64,000 nucleotides of DNA from Roseivivax isoporae LMG 25204 (GCF_000521865.1 NZ_JAME01000003.1:62001-126000), one strand, 5' to 3'. Shown: positions 53,681-62,531, numbered from the stretch's first letter. Numbers and translations are program-made. The notes: generated by a model not told the origin, from the letters alone.

Positions 53681-55159
53681 GTGCGCGCGGTGGTGCTGCC
53701 CGAGGTCGAGACGGTGCCCGCCTGGCGCCGCGCGGCCCGTGCACTGGCCGCGGAGGGCGTGCCGGCGGACGCGGTCCTGTGGTCGGTGGGCGAAGCCACG
53801 GCCGACCTCTTCGCCGGCGGGGAGCAGGCCGGGGCTCCGCCCCGGACCCCGGGATATTTGGACCAAGAAGAAGGCGGAACGTCCCGTGCCGCGCGGCCGA
53901 GGCTGCCGCGGGCGGCGATCGACACGATCGAGAGCGCGCTCTGCCATTCCGATCCCGAGCGGTTCGCGCGCGCCTACCGGCTGGTGCTGCGGCTGTCCTC
54001 GGGGGCGGTGGCCTGGGGCGACCGGTCGGACCGCGACGTGCGCACCGTGCTCGCCCACGCGAAGGCGGTGGGGCGCGACATCCACAAGATGCATGCCTTC
54101 GTGCGGTTCCGCGAGGTGCCGGGCGGGGGGACGCGGCGCGCCTTCGCCGCATGGTTCGAGCCCGAGCACCCCTGCGTCGAGCGCGCGACGCCGTTCTTCG
54201 CCCGCCGCTTCGGCGACATGGACTGGGTCATCGCGACGCCGCGGGTGACCGCGCGGTTCGAGGCCGGAGCGCTGCGCTTCGAGGCGACGCGCGCGGGCAT
54301 GCGGCCGCCCGAGGACGCGACCGAGGAGCTGTGGCGCACCTATTACGCGTCGATCTTCAACCCCGCGCGGGTGATGGTGAAGGCGATGTGCGCCGAGATG
54401 CCCCGGAAGTACTGGAAGAACCTGCCCGAGGCGGCGCTGATCCCGGAACTCGTGCGCGGGGCCGAGACGCGGGTGCGGGCCATGGCCGCGGCGGCGCCCG
54501 CGCCGGTCGCCCCGCCCCGGGCCGAGAAGCTGCGCGCGGCGGCGCGCGCGCTTCTTGCCGAGGCCGAGCCCGTCGACGCGGCCGGCCGGCTCGCCCGCGA
54601 GATCGGCGCCTGCGCGCGCTGCGGTCTCTGCGGGCCCGCCACCCAGGCGGTGCCGGGCGAGGGGCCGGCCCATGCGGCGCTCATGGTGGTGGGCGAGCAG
54701 CCGGGCGACCGGGAGGACCTGGCCGGGCGGCCCTTCGTCGGGCCCGCGGGGCAGGTCCTGCGCGCCGAGGCCGCGCAGGCGGGGCTCGACCTCGGGGCGG
54801 CCTGGCTCACCAACGCGGTCAAGCATTTCAAGTTCGCCCCGCGCGGCAAGCGGCGCATCCACCAGCGCCCCGACGCGGGCGAGGTCGAGGCCTGCCGCTG
54901 GTGGCTCGACCTCGAGCGCGCGCTCGTGCGCCCGCGGCTGGCGGTGGCGCTCGGGGCGACGGCCGCGGGGGCGCTGACGGGGCGGGGCGGCGACCTCCTG
55001 CGGAGGCGCGGCGGGATCGAGGCGGCGCCGGACGGCACGCCTGTCCTCGTCACGGTGCACCCGTCTCGGCTCCTGCGGCTGCCCGACCGGGCGCGGGCCG
55101 AGGAGGAGCGCGCGCGGTTCCGCGAGGACCTCGCGCGGGCGGCGCGCGCCGTGGCGTGA
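53681..55159 (+). CDS. DUF4130-UdgX fusion, uracil-DNA binding protein
   Basis: A 492-residue two-domain protein with a GTG start. Residues about 75-260 are DUF4130 ('ALCHSDPERFARAYRLVL', 'DWVIATPRVTARFEAGALRF', 'YYASIFNPARVMVKAMC'). The rest is UdgX, a family 4-like uracil-DNA glycosylase: Fe-S Cys at 311, 314 and 405, active-site 'GEQPGDREDLAGRPFVGPAG' (from Gly338) and the family-specific loop 'GKRRIHQRP'. His394 of that loop is the residue that links covalently to the abasic site in studied UdgX. Residues 51-65 (GAPPRTPGYLDQEEG) are encoded by an insertion of the dispersed repeat, in frame. It is co-transcribed with the radical SAM gene. Confidence 0.92.
   Translation: MRAVVLPEVETVPAWRRAARALAAEGVPADAVLWSVGEATADLFAGGEQAGAPPRTPGYLDQEEGGTSRAARPRLPRAAIDTIESALCHSDPERFARAYRLVLRLSSGAVAWGDRSDRDVRTVLAHAKAVGRDIHKMHAFVRFREVPGGGTRRAFAAWFEPEHPCVERATPFFARRFGDMDWVIATPRVTARFEAGALRFEATRAGMRPPEDATEELWRTYYASIFNPARVMVKAMCAEMPRKYWKNLPEAALIPELVRGAETRVRAMAAAAPAPVAPPRAEKLRAAARALLAEAEPVDAAGRLAREIGACARCGLCGPATQAVPGEGPAHAALMVVGEQPGDREDLAGRPFVGPAGQVLRAEAAQAGLDLGAAWLTNAVKHFKFAPRGKRRIHQRPDAGEVEACRWWLDLERALVRPRLAVALGATAAGALTGRGGDLLRRRGGIEAAPDGTPVLVTVHPSRLLRLPDRARAEEERARFREDLARAARAVA
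53831..53873 (+). repeat. Dispersed Rhodobacteraceae-type repeat, copy 3, inside a coding region
   Basis: A short hairpin (arms 53831-53835 and 53839-53843) is followed by the core 53848-53873: CGGGATATTT, three variable bases (GGA), then CCAAGAAGAAG. Unlike copies 1 and 2 it lies within a gene, the DUF4130-UdgX fusion, where it is read in frame as TPGYLDQEEG (residues 56-65) just before the DUF4130 domain. Confidence 0.85.
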
Positions 55160-55229
55160 CCTTGCCCTGCGGCGCGATCCGTGGCAGCCCCCGGCGCATC
55201 ACGGCCATCCCGCCCGGAGGAGAGATGCC

Positions 55230-55688
55230 ATGCCGGACCTGACGATCCGCAAGAACGCGCCGTTCGAGCTCGAGACGCTGTCGGAGCTCCTGACCGACGC
55301 GGACGACCTCGCGCTGGTGAACCCGAACGCCAAGCACCCGTTCGACCCGCAGGAATGGGTCGAGAAGTGGCTGAACGAACCCGACGACGCCTCGTTCTAC
55401 ATCCTCGACGCGGACGGGCGCGCGGTGGGCTTCTTCGCGCTGAGGGTCGGCGTGGGGCCGGAGGTGCGTCACCTGACCTATGTCTACGTGGCCGAGGCGG
55501 CGCGCGGCGGGGCGGGCGCGCAGATGGCGGCGCTGGTCGAGGCGGCGGCGCGGGACCTGGGCGCGCTGACGATCACGCTGAAGGTCGAGACCGACAACGA
55601 GCCCGCGTTCAACGCCTACGTCTCGGCGGGCTACGAGGAGCTGTCGCGCCGGGGCGGCATGGCGACCATGCGGCTCGACTTGGGCTGA
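55230..55688 (+). CDS. GNAT-family N-acetyltransferase
   Basis: A 152-residue GNAT protein. 'SFYILDADGRAVGFFALRVG' is the central beta hairpin, 'LTYVYVAEAARGGAGAQMAALVEAAAR' covers the acetyl-CoA loop (R/Q-x-x-G-x-G/A type), and 'LKVETDNEPAFNAYVSAGYEEL' is the usual last part. Substrate unknown. GGAGG lies seven to ten bases before the ATG. Confidence 0.88.
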   Translation: MPDLTIRKNAPFELETLSELLTDADDLALVNPNAKHPFDPQEWVEKWLNEPDDASFYILDADGRAVGFFALRVGVGPEVRHLTYVYVAEAARGGAGAQMAALVEAAARDLGALTITLKVETDNEPAFNAYVSAGYEELSRRGGMATMRLDLG

Positions 55689-55818
55689 GGCAGGCGCGCC
55701 GCAAGGGCCGGGCCCGGGCTGCGGGAACGGGTCCCGGCGGCACGGCGTGCCGTGATCCCGCGAAACGGGCGCAGGACCGCGCGGGCGGGCCGGGTCCACG
55801 GGGATGTTCGGGGGGTAT

Positions 55819-55894
55819 TGGTGGAGCCTAGGGGGATCGAACCCCTGACCTCCTGCATGCCATGCAGGCGCTCTCCCAGCTGAGCTAAGGCCCC
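55819..55894 (-). tRNA. tRNA-Ala (anticodon GGC)
   Basis: On the minus strand the 76 bases fold into a standard cloverleaf: acceptor stem starting GGGGCCT and ending AGGCTCC, D-arm with AGCTCAGCTGGGAGAGC, anticodon stem CCTGC/GCAGG with loop ATGGCAT (anticodon GGC), T-arm with GGTTCGATCC, and an encoded CCA end. The GGC anticodon reads GCC and GCU alanine codons. Confidence 0.97.
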
Positions 55895-55981
55895 GGAACC
55901 GGCGCGTCGCGGCGCCGTGCGGGCGATGTAGTGAAAGCCGCGGGCGGGATCAAGCGGAAAATCCCGCCGCGGCGTCCCGTG

Positions 55982-56320
55982 TCAGTCGTCGCCTTCGTCG
56001 GACACGTCCGCGATCTCGTCGAGCGAGACGTTGCCGTCGTCGTCCTCGTCCTCGAGGACGTCATCGTCGTCGAGTTCGACCTCGACATCGTCGTCCTCGA
56101 TCACCTCGACGTCGTCGTCGTTGCTGGTGCTCTTGCTCGACGACTTCGACTTGCGCGAGGCGCCGTCGGCGGCGTCCGCGGCGATCATGCTGCGCTTGCC
56201 GGTCTCGATCTCGACGACCTCGCCGGTATAGGGGCTGATGACCGGCGACTGGTTGAGGTCGTAGAAGCGTTTGCCGGTGGTCGGGCACACGCGCTTGACG
56301 CCCCATTCTTCCTTGGGCAT
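55982..56320 (-). CDS. FYDLN acid-domain protein (TIGR02300 family)
   Basis: A 112-residue protein typical of Alphaproteobacteria. The N-terminus has the signature 'WGVKRVCPTTGKRFYDLNQSPVISPYTGEVV'. From about residue 60 it turns into a very acidic low-complexity tail with runs of Asp and Glu (for example DDDVEVIEDDDVEVELDDDD). Function unknown; the first part resembles a small zinc-ribbon-like fold with one Cys here. AGGGA precedes the ATG at 56320. It lies next to tRNA-Ala on the same strand. Confidence 0.93.
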   Translation of the reverse strand: MPKEEWGVKRVCPTTGKRFYDLNQSPVISPYTGEVVEIETGKRSMIAADAADGASRKSKSSSKSTSNDDDVEVIEDDDVEVELDDDDVLEDEDDDGNVSLDEIADVSDEGDD

Positions 56321-56451
56321 GGGAGTCCCTTTCACTAGGTCTCGGGTCTTGCGGACAATCCCGGCCCCCTGCCATAACGCGCGGGGGCCGTCAACGGCAG
56401 AGCGCGCGCGGGCGGCCGCCCGCTCCGGGCGGCCCTGGAGGTAGGGCAGAG

Positions 56452-57162
56452 ATGGGACGCATCGCGCTTCACGGCAACCCCCCGATCGACGTCGACCTGC
56501 GCCGCTCTTCGCGGGCGCGGCGCATCAGCCTGCGCCTGTCGGGGCTCGACGGGCGGGTGACGCTGACGCTGCCCCGCCGCGTGCCCGAGGCCGAGGGCCT
56601 GGCCTTCCTGCGGGAGAAGGAGGCGTGGCTGCGCCGGCACCTCGCCGACCGGGCGCCCGAGGTGCGGGTGGGGCTTGGCGCGACGCTGCCGGTGGAAGGG
56701 CGCGCGCACCGGATCGAGACGGGACCCGGGCGGTCGGTGCGGCAGGGCGACGGCGTGCTTCTCGTGCCGGGGGCGGAGCGCCAGGTGCCCGCGCGGCTTT
56801 CCGCGTGGCTCAAGGCGCGCGCCCGCGACCGGCTCGCCGCAGCGTCGGACCGGCACGCGGCGGCGCTCGGGCGCCGCTACGGCCAGCTCGCGCTGCGCGA
56901 CACGCGCTCGCGCTGGGGGTCCTGCTCGTCCGAGGGGCGGCTCATGTATTCCTGGCGGCTGATCCTCGCGCCGCCCGAGGTCCTGGACTACGTCGCCGCG
57001 CACGAGGTGGCCCACCTTGTGGAGATGAACCATTCGCGTGCCTTCTGGGCGCTGGTCGACCGGCTCTGCGGCGACTGGCAGGACCAGCGCGACTGGCTCA
57101 GGCGCGAGGGTGGGCGGCTCCACGCCTACCGGTTCGAGGCCGCGCCCGCCGAGGACGATTGA
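56452..57162 (+). CDS. YgjP/M48-like metallopeptidase (DUF45)
   Basis: A 236-residue zinc-peptidase-like protein. The Zn motif is 'YVAAHEVAHLVEMNHSRAFW' (HEVAH at 184-188, further His in MNHS). 'LRDTRSRWGSCSSEGRLMYSWRLILAP' is the hallmark of the YgjP/SprT-like family. The N-terminal half is a beta-rich region ('ARRISLRLSGLDGRVTLTLP'). No membrane segment is visible. The cellular substrate is unknown; relatives occur near restriction or repair genes but are widespread. Confidence 0.9.
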   Translation: MGRIALHGNPPIDVDLRRSSRARRISLRLSGLDGRVTLTLPRRVPEAEGLAFLREKEAWLRRHLADRAPEVRVGLGATLPVEGRAHRIETGPGRSVRQGDGVLLVPGAERQVPARLSAWLKARARDRLAAASDRHAAALGRRYGQLALRDTRSRWGSCSSEGRLMYSWRLILAPPEVLDYVAAHEVAHLVEMNHSRAFWALVDRLCGDWQDQRDWLRREGGRLHAYRFEAAPAEDD

Positions 57163-57195
57163 CGCCGCCGCGTTTCGTGATCACAAGACGGGGCC

Positions 57196-57870
57196 ATGCT
57201 GTCCTCGTCCCGATCCTCGCCCATCTTCGGCCCCCGCGCGGCGGAAACCGCGCCCTCGGCGCACGACCGGGTCTACCGGGGCCTGCGCTCGCGCATCATG
57301 TTCGGCCAGATGGCCCCGGGCGTTCCGCTGACGCTGCGCGGCATCGGGCGCGACTTCGACGTGTCGATGACGCCGGCGCGCGAGGCGGTGCAGCGGCTGG
57401 TGGCCGAGGGGGCGCTGTCCATGTCGGCCTCGGGACGGGTGTCGACGCCCGAGCTGACCAACGAGCGGATCGAGGAGCTTGCCGCGCTGCGTGCGCTGCT
57501 CGAGGTGGAGCTGGCGAGCCGGGCGCTGCCGCGGGCGCACATGGCGCTGATCGAGCGGCTGCAGACGATCAACGGCAGCATCTCGGACGTGGTGTCGAAC
57601 CGCGACGCCGTGGGCTACATCCGTGCGAATCTCGAGTTCCACCGCACGCTCTACCTGCGCGCGCAGGCCCCCGCGATGCTCGCCATGGCCGAGACCGTGT
57701 GGCTGCAGCTCGGGCCGACCATGCGGGCGCTCTACGCGCGGCTCAGGCGGTCGGAATCGCCGCATTTCCACCGGCTGATCATCGCCGCGCTGCGCGCGGG
57801 CGACGAACCGGGGCTGCGGCTTGCGGTGCGCTCGGACGTGACACAGGGCCTGAAGATGCTGGTCGGCTGA
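57196..57870 (+). CDS. GntR-family transcriptional regulator (FadR/FCD subfamily)
   Basis: A 224-residue regulator. The N-terminal winged helix has 'DRVYRGLRSRIMFGQMAPGVPLTLRGIGRDFDVSMTPAREAVQRLVAEG'. The all-helical FCD ligand domain follows ('LRALLEVELASRALPRAH', 'NLEFHRTLYLRAQAPAMLAM' and a late His in 'FHRLIIAALRAGD'), with Asp/His metal-site positions. It probably senses a small organic acid. Its target is not evident: the next gene, accA, is convergent with a 13-base gap, and the upstream peptidase is unrelated. Confidence 0.9.
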   Translation: MLSSSRSSPIFGPRAAETAPSAHDRVYRGLRSRIMFGQMAPGVPLTLRGIGRDFDVSMTPAREAVQRLVAEGALSMSASGRVSTPELTNERIEELAALRALLEVELASRALPRAHMALIERLQTINGSISDVVSNRDAVGYIRANLEFHRTLYLRAQAPAMLAMAETVWLQLGPTMRALYARLRRSESPHFHRLIIAALRAGDEPGLRLAVRSDVTQGLKMLVG

Positions 57871-57883
57871 GGCCGCGGCCGGA

Positions 57884-58843
<960 letters not shown>

Positions 58844-58927
58844 CTTGCGCGTGCCCCTTGGGTCGTGCGGTCCGATATGGCGCGGGGCGGACGCGGATGC
58901 AACCGTCGCCCGCCCCGGGGACGGGCC

Positions 58928-59524
58928 TCAGGAGGGCAGCAGCACCGGCACGAGCGAGGCGACGAGCAGTGCCGCCATGGCCCAGTTGAAGGCCCTCAGC
59001 ACCCGGGGCCCGCGCAGCAGCCGGCGGATCGCCGTGCCGAGCACGGTCCACGAGGTGGTCGAGACCATGGAGCAGGCGACATAGGTGCCCGCGACCCAGA
59101 ACACCGCGCCCACGTCGCGGCCGGGTGCGTAGAGCGTGATCGCGGAGAGGGCCATCGACCAGGCCTTGGGATTGACCCACTGGAACGCGGCGGCCTGCAG
59201 GAAGGTCAGGGGCGCGGCGCCCGTGCGCGCGGTCTCCGGGGCGGCGGCATTCGCGATCTTCCACGCGAGGTAGAGCATGTAGAGGACCGACAGCACCCTG
59301 AGGACGACGTAGGCGGGCGGCCAGAGGTCGAAGACCCGCATGACGCCGAGCCCCACGAGGAACACCATCGCCGGGAAGCCGAGCGCGATCCCGGCCATGT
59401 GCGGGACCGACCGGCTCAGCCCGAAATTCGCGCCCGAGGCCATCAGCATGAAGTTGTTCGGCCCAGGCGTCACGACGGTGACGAAGGCGAAGGCGAGAAG
59501 TGCCGTGAAGAGGTCAGGTGTCAT
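58928..59524 (-). CDS. LysE-family amino-acid exporter, copy A
   Basis: A 198-residue six-helix exporter of the LysE/RhtB type: 'FAFVTVVTPGPNNFMLMASGANFGLSRSVPHMAGIALGF' is the N-terminal signature, 'FLQAAAFQWVNPKAWSMALSAITLY' the central NPK motif. It divides from the Lrp-type gene across a 73-base gap that contains an inverted repeat, which suggests that the regulator controls it. Substrate unknown. Confidence 0.9.
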   Translation of the reverse strand: MTPDLFTALLAFAFVTVVTPGPNNFMLMASGANFGLSRSVPHMAGIALGFPAMVFLVGLGVMRVFDLWPPAYVVLRVLSVLYMLYLAWKIANAAAPETARTGAAPLTFLQAAAFQWVNPKAWSMALSAITLYAPGRDVGAVFWVAGTYVACSMVSTTSWTVLGTAIRRLLRGPRVLRAFNWAMAALLVASLVPVLLPS

Positions 59525-59558
59525 GCCGCGCAGGAAAGTGCAGCGGGCGCGGCATTTG

Positions 59559-59595
59559 GTTGCGAAATCTTGTCGGTATCCGCATTATTCGCAAC
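59559..59595. promoter_or_regulatory. Inverted repeat between divergent LysE and Lrp/AsnC genes
   Basis: Eight-base arms, GTTGCGAA at 59559-59566 and TTCGCAAC at 59588-59595, are perfectly complementary with 21 bases of AT-richer sequence between. The right arm ends two bases before the Lrp-type ATG. Such a symmetric site in a regulator-transporter divergent gap is a plausible operator for autoregulation and LysE control. Confidence 0.55.
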
Positions 59596-59597
59596 AA

Positions 59598-60050
59598 ATG
59601 ACCGAGATCGACGATACGGACCGCAGGATATTGCGTGCGCTCGAGGTGGACGGGCGGCAGAGCAACCTTGCGCTCGCCGAACGGGTGGGGCTGTCGCCCT
59701 CCGCCTGCCTGCGGCGCGTCGCGGCGCTCGAGAAGGCGGGCGTGATCCGGGGCTACCGCGCCGTCCTGTCGCCAGAACGGCTGGGGATCGGCTTCGTGGC
59801 CTATGTCACCGTGGGGCTGAACACCCACACCAAGACCGCGCAGGAGGCGTTCGAGCGCGCGCTGGCGCGGGCCCCCGAGGTGCGGGAATGCCACAACGTC
59901 ACCGGGGCGGTCGAGTACCTGCTGCGGGTCGAGGCCGCGGACCTTGCGGCCTACAAGGTGTTCCACACCGATGTCCTCGGCACGCTGCCGCAGGTCAACG
60001 CGATCACGACCTACGTGGTCATGGGCTCGCCCAAGGACGCGCGCGCCTGA
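59598..60050 (+). CDS. Lrp/AsnC-family transcriptional regulator
   Basis: A 150-residue regulator. The helix-turn-helix is 'DDTDRRILRALEVDGRQSNLALAERVGLSPSACLRRVAALEKAGVIRGYRAVL'. The C-terminal RAM/ligand domain follows ('VTVGLNTHTKTAQEAFERAL', 'VRECHNVTGAVEYLLRVEA'). It probably senses an amino acid and controls the divergent LysE exporter. The start at 59598 is the usual MTEIDDTDR; the longer frame upstream runs into LysE. Confidence 0.93.
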   Translation: MTEIDDTDRRILRALEVDGRQSNLALAERVGLSPSACLRRVAALEKAGVIRGYRAVLSPERLGIGFVAYVTVGLNTHTKTAQEAFERALARAPEVRECHNVTGAVEYLLRVEAADLAAYKVFHTDVLGTLPQVNAITTYVVMGSPKDARA

Positions 60051-60120
60051 CGGGGCCTTGCCGGCGGGGGGCGGGCGTTGCTATCCGCTGGGGCAGGATT
60101 TCTGACCGGAAGGGACGGCC

Positions 60121-60579
60121 ATGCAGGCGGATTACGGCGAGCTGGCAAAGGTCATCGCGGCGCTGACCGAGGGCGAGACCGACAGCGTGGCGCTGATGGC
60201 GACCGTCGCCTGCGAGCTGCACCACGCCGACAGCCGCTTCGACTGGACCGGGTTCTACCGCGTCACGGCGCCGGGTCTCCTCAAGATCGGTCCCTATCAG
60301 GGCGGTCATGGCTGCCTCGTGATCCCGTTCGACCGGGGCGTCTGCGGTGCCGCGGCGCGCACCGGCACGGTGCAGATCGTCGACGACGTGGACGCCTTTC
60401 CGGGGCACATCGCCTGTTCGTCCAGCACGCGGTCCGAGATCGTGCTGCCGGTCTTCACGGGCGACGGCACGCTGCTCGGCGTCCTCGACATCGACAGCGA
60501 CCGCCCGGCCGCCTTCGGACCCTCGGACGAGGCGGGTCTCGCCGCCATCCTCGCGGACACGTTCCGGACCGCGCGGTGA
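60121..60579 (+). CDS. Free methionine-(R)-sulfoxide reductase (GAF domain)
   Basis: A 152-residue single GAF-domain protein. All three Cys of the fRMsr family are present: 'GGHGCLVIPFDRGVCGAAARTG' (Cys65 and Cys75) and 'HIACSSSTRSEIVLPVF' (Cys99). It reduces free Met-R-sulfoxide using Cys chemistry with thioredoxin-like partners. Its TGA overlaps the GTG start of a LysE-family exporter, so the two are translationally coupled. Confidence 0.92.
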   Translation: MQADYGELAKVIAALTEGETDSVALMATVACELHHADSRFDWTGFYRVTAPGLLKIGPYQGGHGCLVIPFDRGVCGAAARTGTVQIVDDVDAFPGHIACSSSTRSEIVLPVFTGDGTLLGVLDIDSDRPAAFGPSDEAGLAAILADTFRTAR

Positions 60580-61196
60580 GCCTCGGCGGCTGGGCCGTCT
60601 TCGCGCTGGTCTGGACGATCTTCGTCGTCTCGCCGGGTCCGAACGCGGTCAACTGCATCCGCAACGGCATGAATTTCGGCTTCCTGCGCGCGCTCTGGGG
60701 CGTGGCGGGGATCCTCACGCAGGCGGCGCTGTTCCTGACGCTGTCGGCGGTGGGCATCACGGCGCTGATCGCGGCGTCGCCGACCGGGTTCCTCGCGGCG
60801 AAGATCGCCGGCACGCTGGTGCTGGTCTGGCTCGGCGTCCGGGCCTGGCGCGCCGCCGACCGCCCGCTGCCGGCCGAGGCCGCGCGGCCAGGGTCGATCT
60901 GGCTGCGCGCCTTCATGGTCGCCACGATCAATCCCAAGAGCGTCGCGGGCTACCTCGCCGTGTTCTCGCAGTTCGTCGAGCCGGACGTGCCGATCGGCGC
61001 GCAGATGTGGGCGATCGTGCCCACCGCGCTCGCCATCACCGCGATGAGCTATTCCGGCTACACCGCGCTTGGCGCGCTGCTCGGGCGCGCGGCGCTTGGG
61101 GCGGTGGGCAACCGCCTCGTGCGGCGCGGGCTCGCGGCCTGCTTCATCCTCTACGGCGTGGCGCTCGGCGCCACCGCGGTGCCGGGATGGGACTGA
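60576..61196 (+). CDS. LysE-family amino-acid exporter, copy B
   Basis: A 206-residue six-helix exporter: 'WTIFVVSPGPNAVNCIRNGMNFGFLRALWGVAGILTQ' and 'FMVATINPKSVAGYLAVFSQF' are the LysE/RhtB hallmarks. The GTG start at 60576 lies inside the fRMsr stop, and the 3' end overlaps copy C by ten bases. Substrate unknown; linkage to a methionine sulfoxide reductase makes a Met-related substrate worth testing. Confidence 0.88.
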   Translation: MSLGGWAVFALVWTIFVVSPGPNAVNCIRNGMNFGFLRALWGVAGILTQAALFLTLSAVGITALIAASPTGFLAAKIAGTLVLVWLGVRAWRAADRPLPAEAARPGSIWLRAFMVATINPKSVAGYLAVFSQFVEPDVPIGAQMWAIVPTALAITAMSYSGYTALGALLGRAALGAVGNRLVRRGLAACFILYGVALGATAVPGWD

Positions 61197-61813
61197 GCGC
61201 GCTCCTGCCCGAGGGCGCGGCGCTCCTGTCGTTACTGGGCACCGCGCTGGCGCTGAACCTCGCGCCCGGGGCCGACGTGACCTTCGCCATCGCCTCGGGC
61301 CTGCGCGGCGGGCCGCGGGCGGGGCTTGCCGCCGCGGCGGGAGTGAGCGCGGGATGCCTCGTGCACGTGGCGCTGACGGCGATGGGCGTCGCGGCGGCGC
61401 TGTCCGCGGCGCCAACCGCGCTGACGGCGTTGCGCTGGGCCGGGGCAGCCTATCTCGCCGTCCTCGCGGTGCGGGCCTGGCGCGAGGCGGGCGCGGCGGG
61501 GCCGGCGGGCGAGGGCGCGGCCAGCTTTGCGGGAGCGTTCCGCCGCGGCGCGCTCACCAATGTCCTCAACCCCAAGGTTGCGCTGTTCGTCCTGGCTTTC
61601 CTGCCGCAATTCGCCGATCCGGCGCGCGGGCCGGTCTGGGCGCAGCTTCTCGCCCTCGGGGGCGTCTTCGCGTTCACGGGTTTCGTCGTGACGGGGGCCT
61701 ACGGCGTCGCGGCGGGCGCGGCGCGGGCGCGGCTCGCCGCCCATGGGCGCCTTCTCGGACGGCTCTCGGCGCTCGTGTTCGCGGGACTCGCGGCGCGGCT
61801 TGCCGTCGGCTGA
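61187..61813 (+). CDS. LysE-family amino-acid exporter, copy C
   Basis: A 208-residue LysE/RhtB-type exporter with 'TALALNLAPGADVTFAIASGLRGGPRAGLAAAAGVSAG' and 'FRRGALTNVLNPKVALFVLAFLPQFADP'. It differs clearly from copy B, so the tandem pair is not a recent duplication. Its ATG lies ten bases inside copy B. Confidence 0.9.
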   Translation: MGLSALLPEGAALLSLLGTALALNLAPGADVTFAIASGLRGGPRAGLAAAAGVSAGCLVHVALTAMGVAAALSAAPTALTALRWAGAAYLAVLAVRAWREAGAAGPAGEGAASFAGAFRRGALTNVLNPKVALFVLAFLPQFADPARGPVWAQLLALGGVFAFTGFVVTGAYGVAAGAARARLAAHGRLLGRLSALVFAGLAARLAVG

Positions 61814-61864
61814 GACGCGGCGCACCCTTGCGGCGCGCGGCGGCGGCTGGCAGGGAACGGCGCC

Positions 61865-62512
61865 ATGAGCGACGTCTACGCCCCGCCGCAAGGCGACATA
61901 CCGATCCTGCACGCCGACCACGAGATCCTCGCGGTCGAAAAGCCCGCGGGGCTCCTGTCCGTGCCGGGCAAGGGGCCGGACCTGGCCGATTGCCTGATCG
62001 CGCGGCTTGCCGAGGCGTTCCCGCAGGTCCTGCTGGTGCACCGGCTCGACCGCGACACGTCGGGGGTGATGATCTTTGCGCTGACGCCGCACGCGCAGCG
62101 CCATCTCGGGCTGCAGTTCGAGAAACGGCAGGCCAAGAAGACCTACCTGGCGCGGGTGGCGGGGCGGCTCGAGCCGAAGACCGGGCAGGTGGATCTGCCG
62201 CTGGCCGTCGACTGGCCGAACAGGCCCCTGCAGAAGGTCGACCGCGCCGAGGGCCGGCCGGCGCTGACCGACTGGCGGGTGCTGCGGGCCGCGGAGGACG
62301 AGAGCCGGGTGCGGCTCATGCCGCGGACGGGGCGCAGCCACCAGCTGCGTGTGCACATGCTGGCGCTCGGGCACCCGATCCTCGGCGATCCGCTCTACGC
62401 CCCCGAGACGGCGACGGCGTTCCCGCGCATGATGCTGCACGCCGAGGAGCTGCGCCTGCGCCATCCCGACGGCGGCGCGGGCGTGCGGTTCCGCGCGCCG
62501 CCGCCCTTCTGA
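61865..62512 (+). CDS. RluA-family pseudouridine synthase
   Basis: A 215-residue enzyme with the catalytic motif 'LLVHRLDRDTSGVMIFAL' (Asp62) and 'RTGRSHQLRVHMLALGHPILGDPLYA' near the C-terminus. It lacks an S4 domain, so it resembles RluA itself (23S rRNA position 746 and tRNA position 32) rather than RluC/D. The exact target cannot be fixed by sequence. It starts 51 bases after LysE copy C and is convergent with the aldehyde dehydrogenase. Confidence 0.92.
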   Translation: MSDVYAPPQGDIPILHADHEILAVEKPAGLLSVPGKGPDLADCLIARLAEAFPQVLLVHRLDRDTSGVMIFALTPHAQRHLGLQFEKRQAKKTYLARVAGRLEPKTGQVDLPLAVDWPNRPLQKVDRAEGRPALTDWRVLRAAEDESRVRLMPRTGRSHQLRVHMLALGHPILGDPLYAPETATAFPRMMLHAEELRLRHPDGGAGVRFRAPPPF

Positions 62513-62531
62513 GGCGACGGCGCGACGGGTC

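Noticed and set aside
55819-55894. tRNA-Ala as an integration site of a genomic island
   Set aside because: No integrase, no repeated 3' tRNA end and no foreign genes are seen on either side.
60576-61813. The tandem LysE genes as a recent duplication
   Set aside because: Their sequences differ throughout, including the signature motifs, so they diverged long ago.
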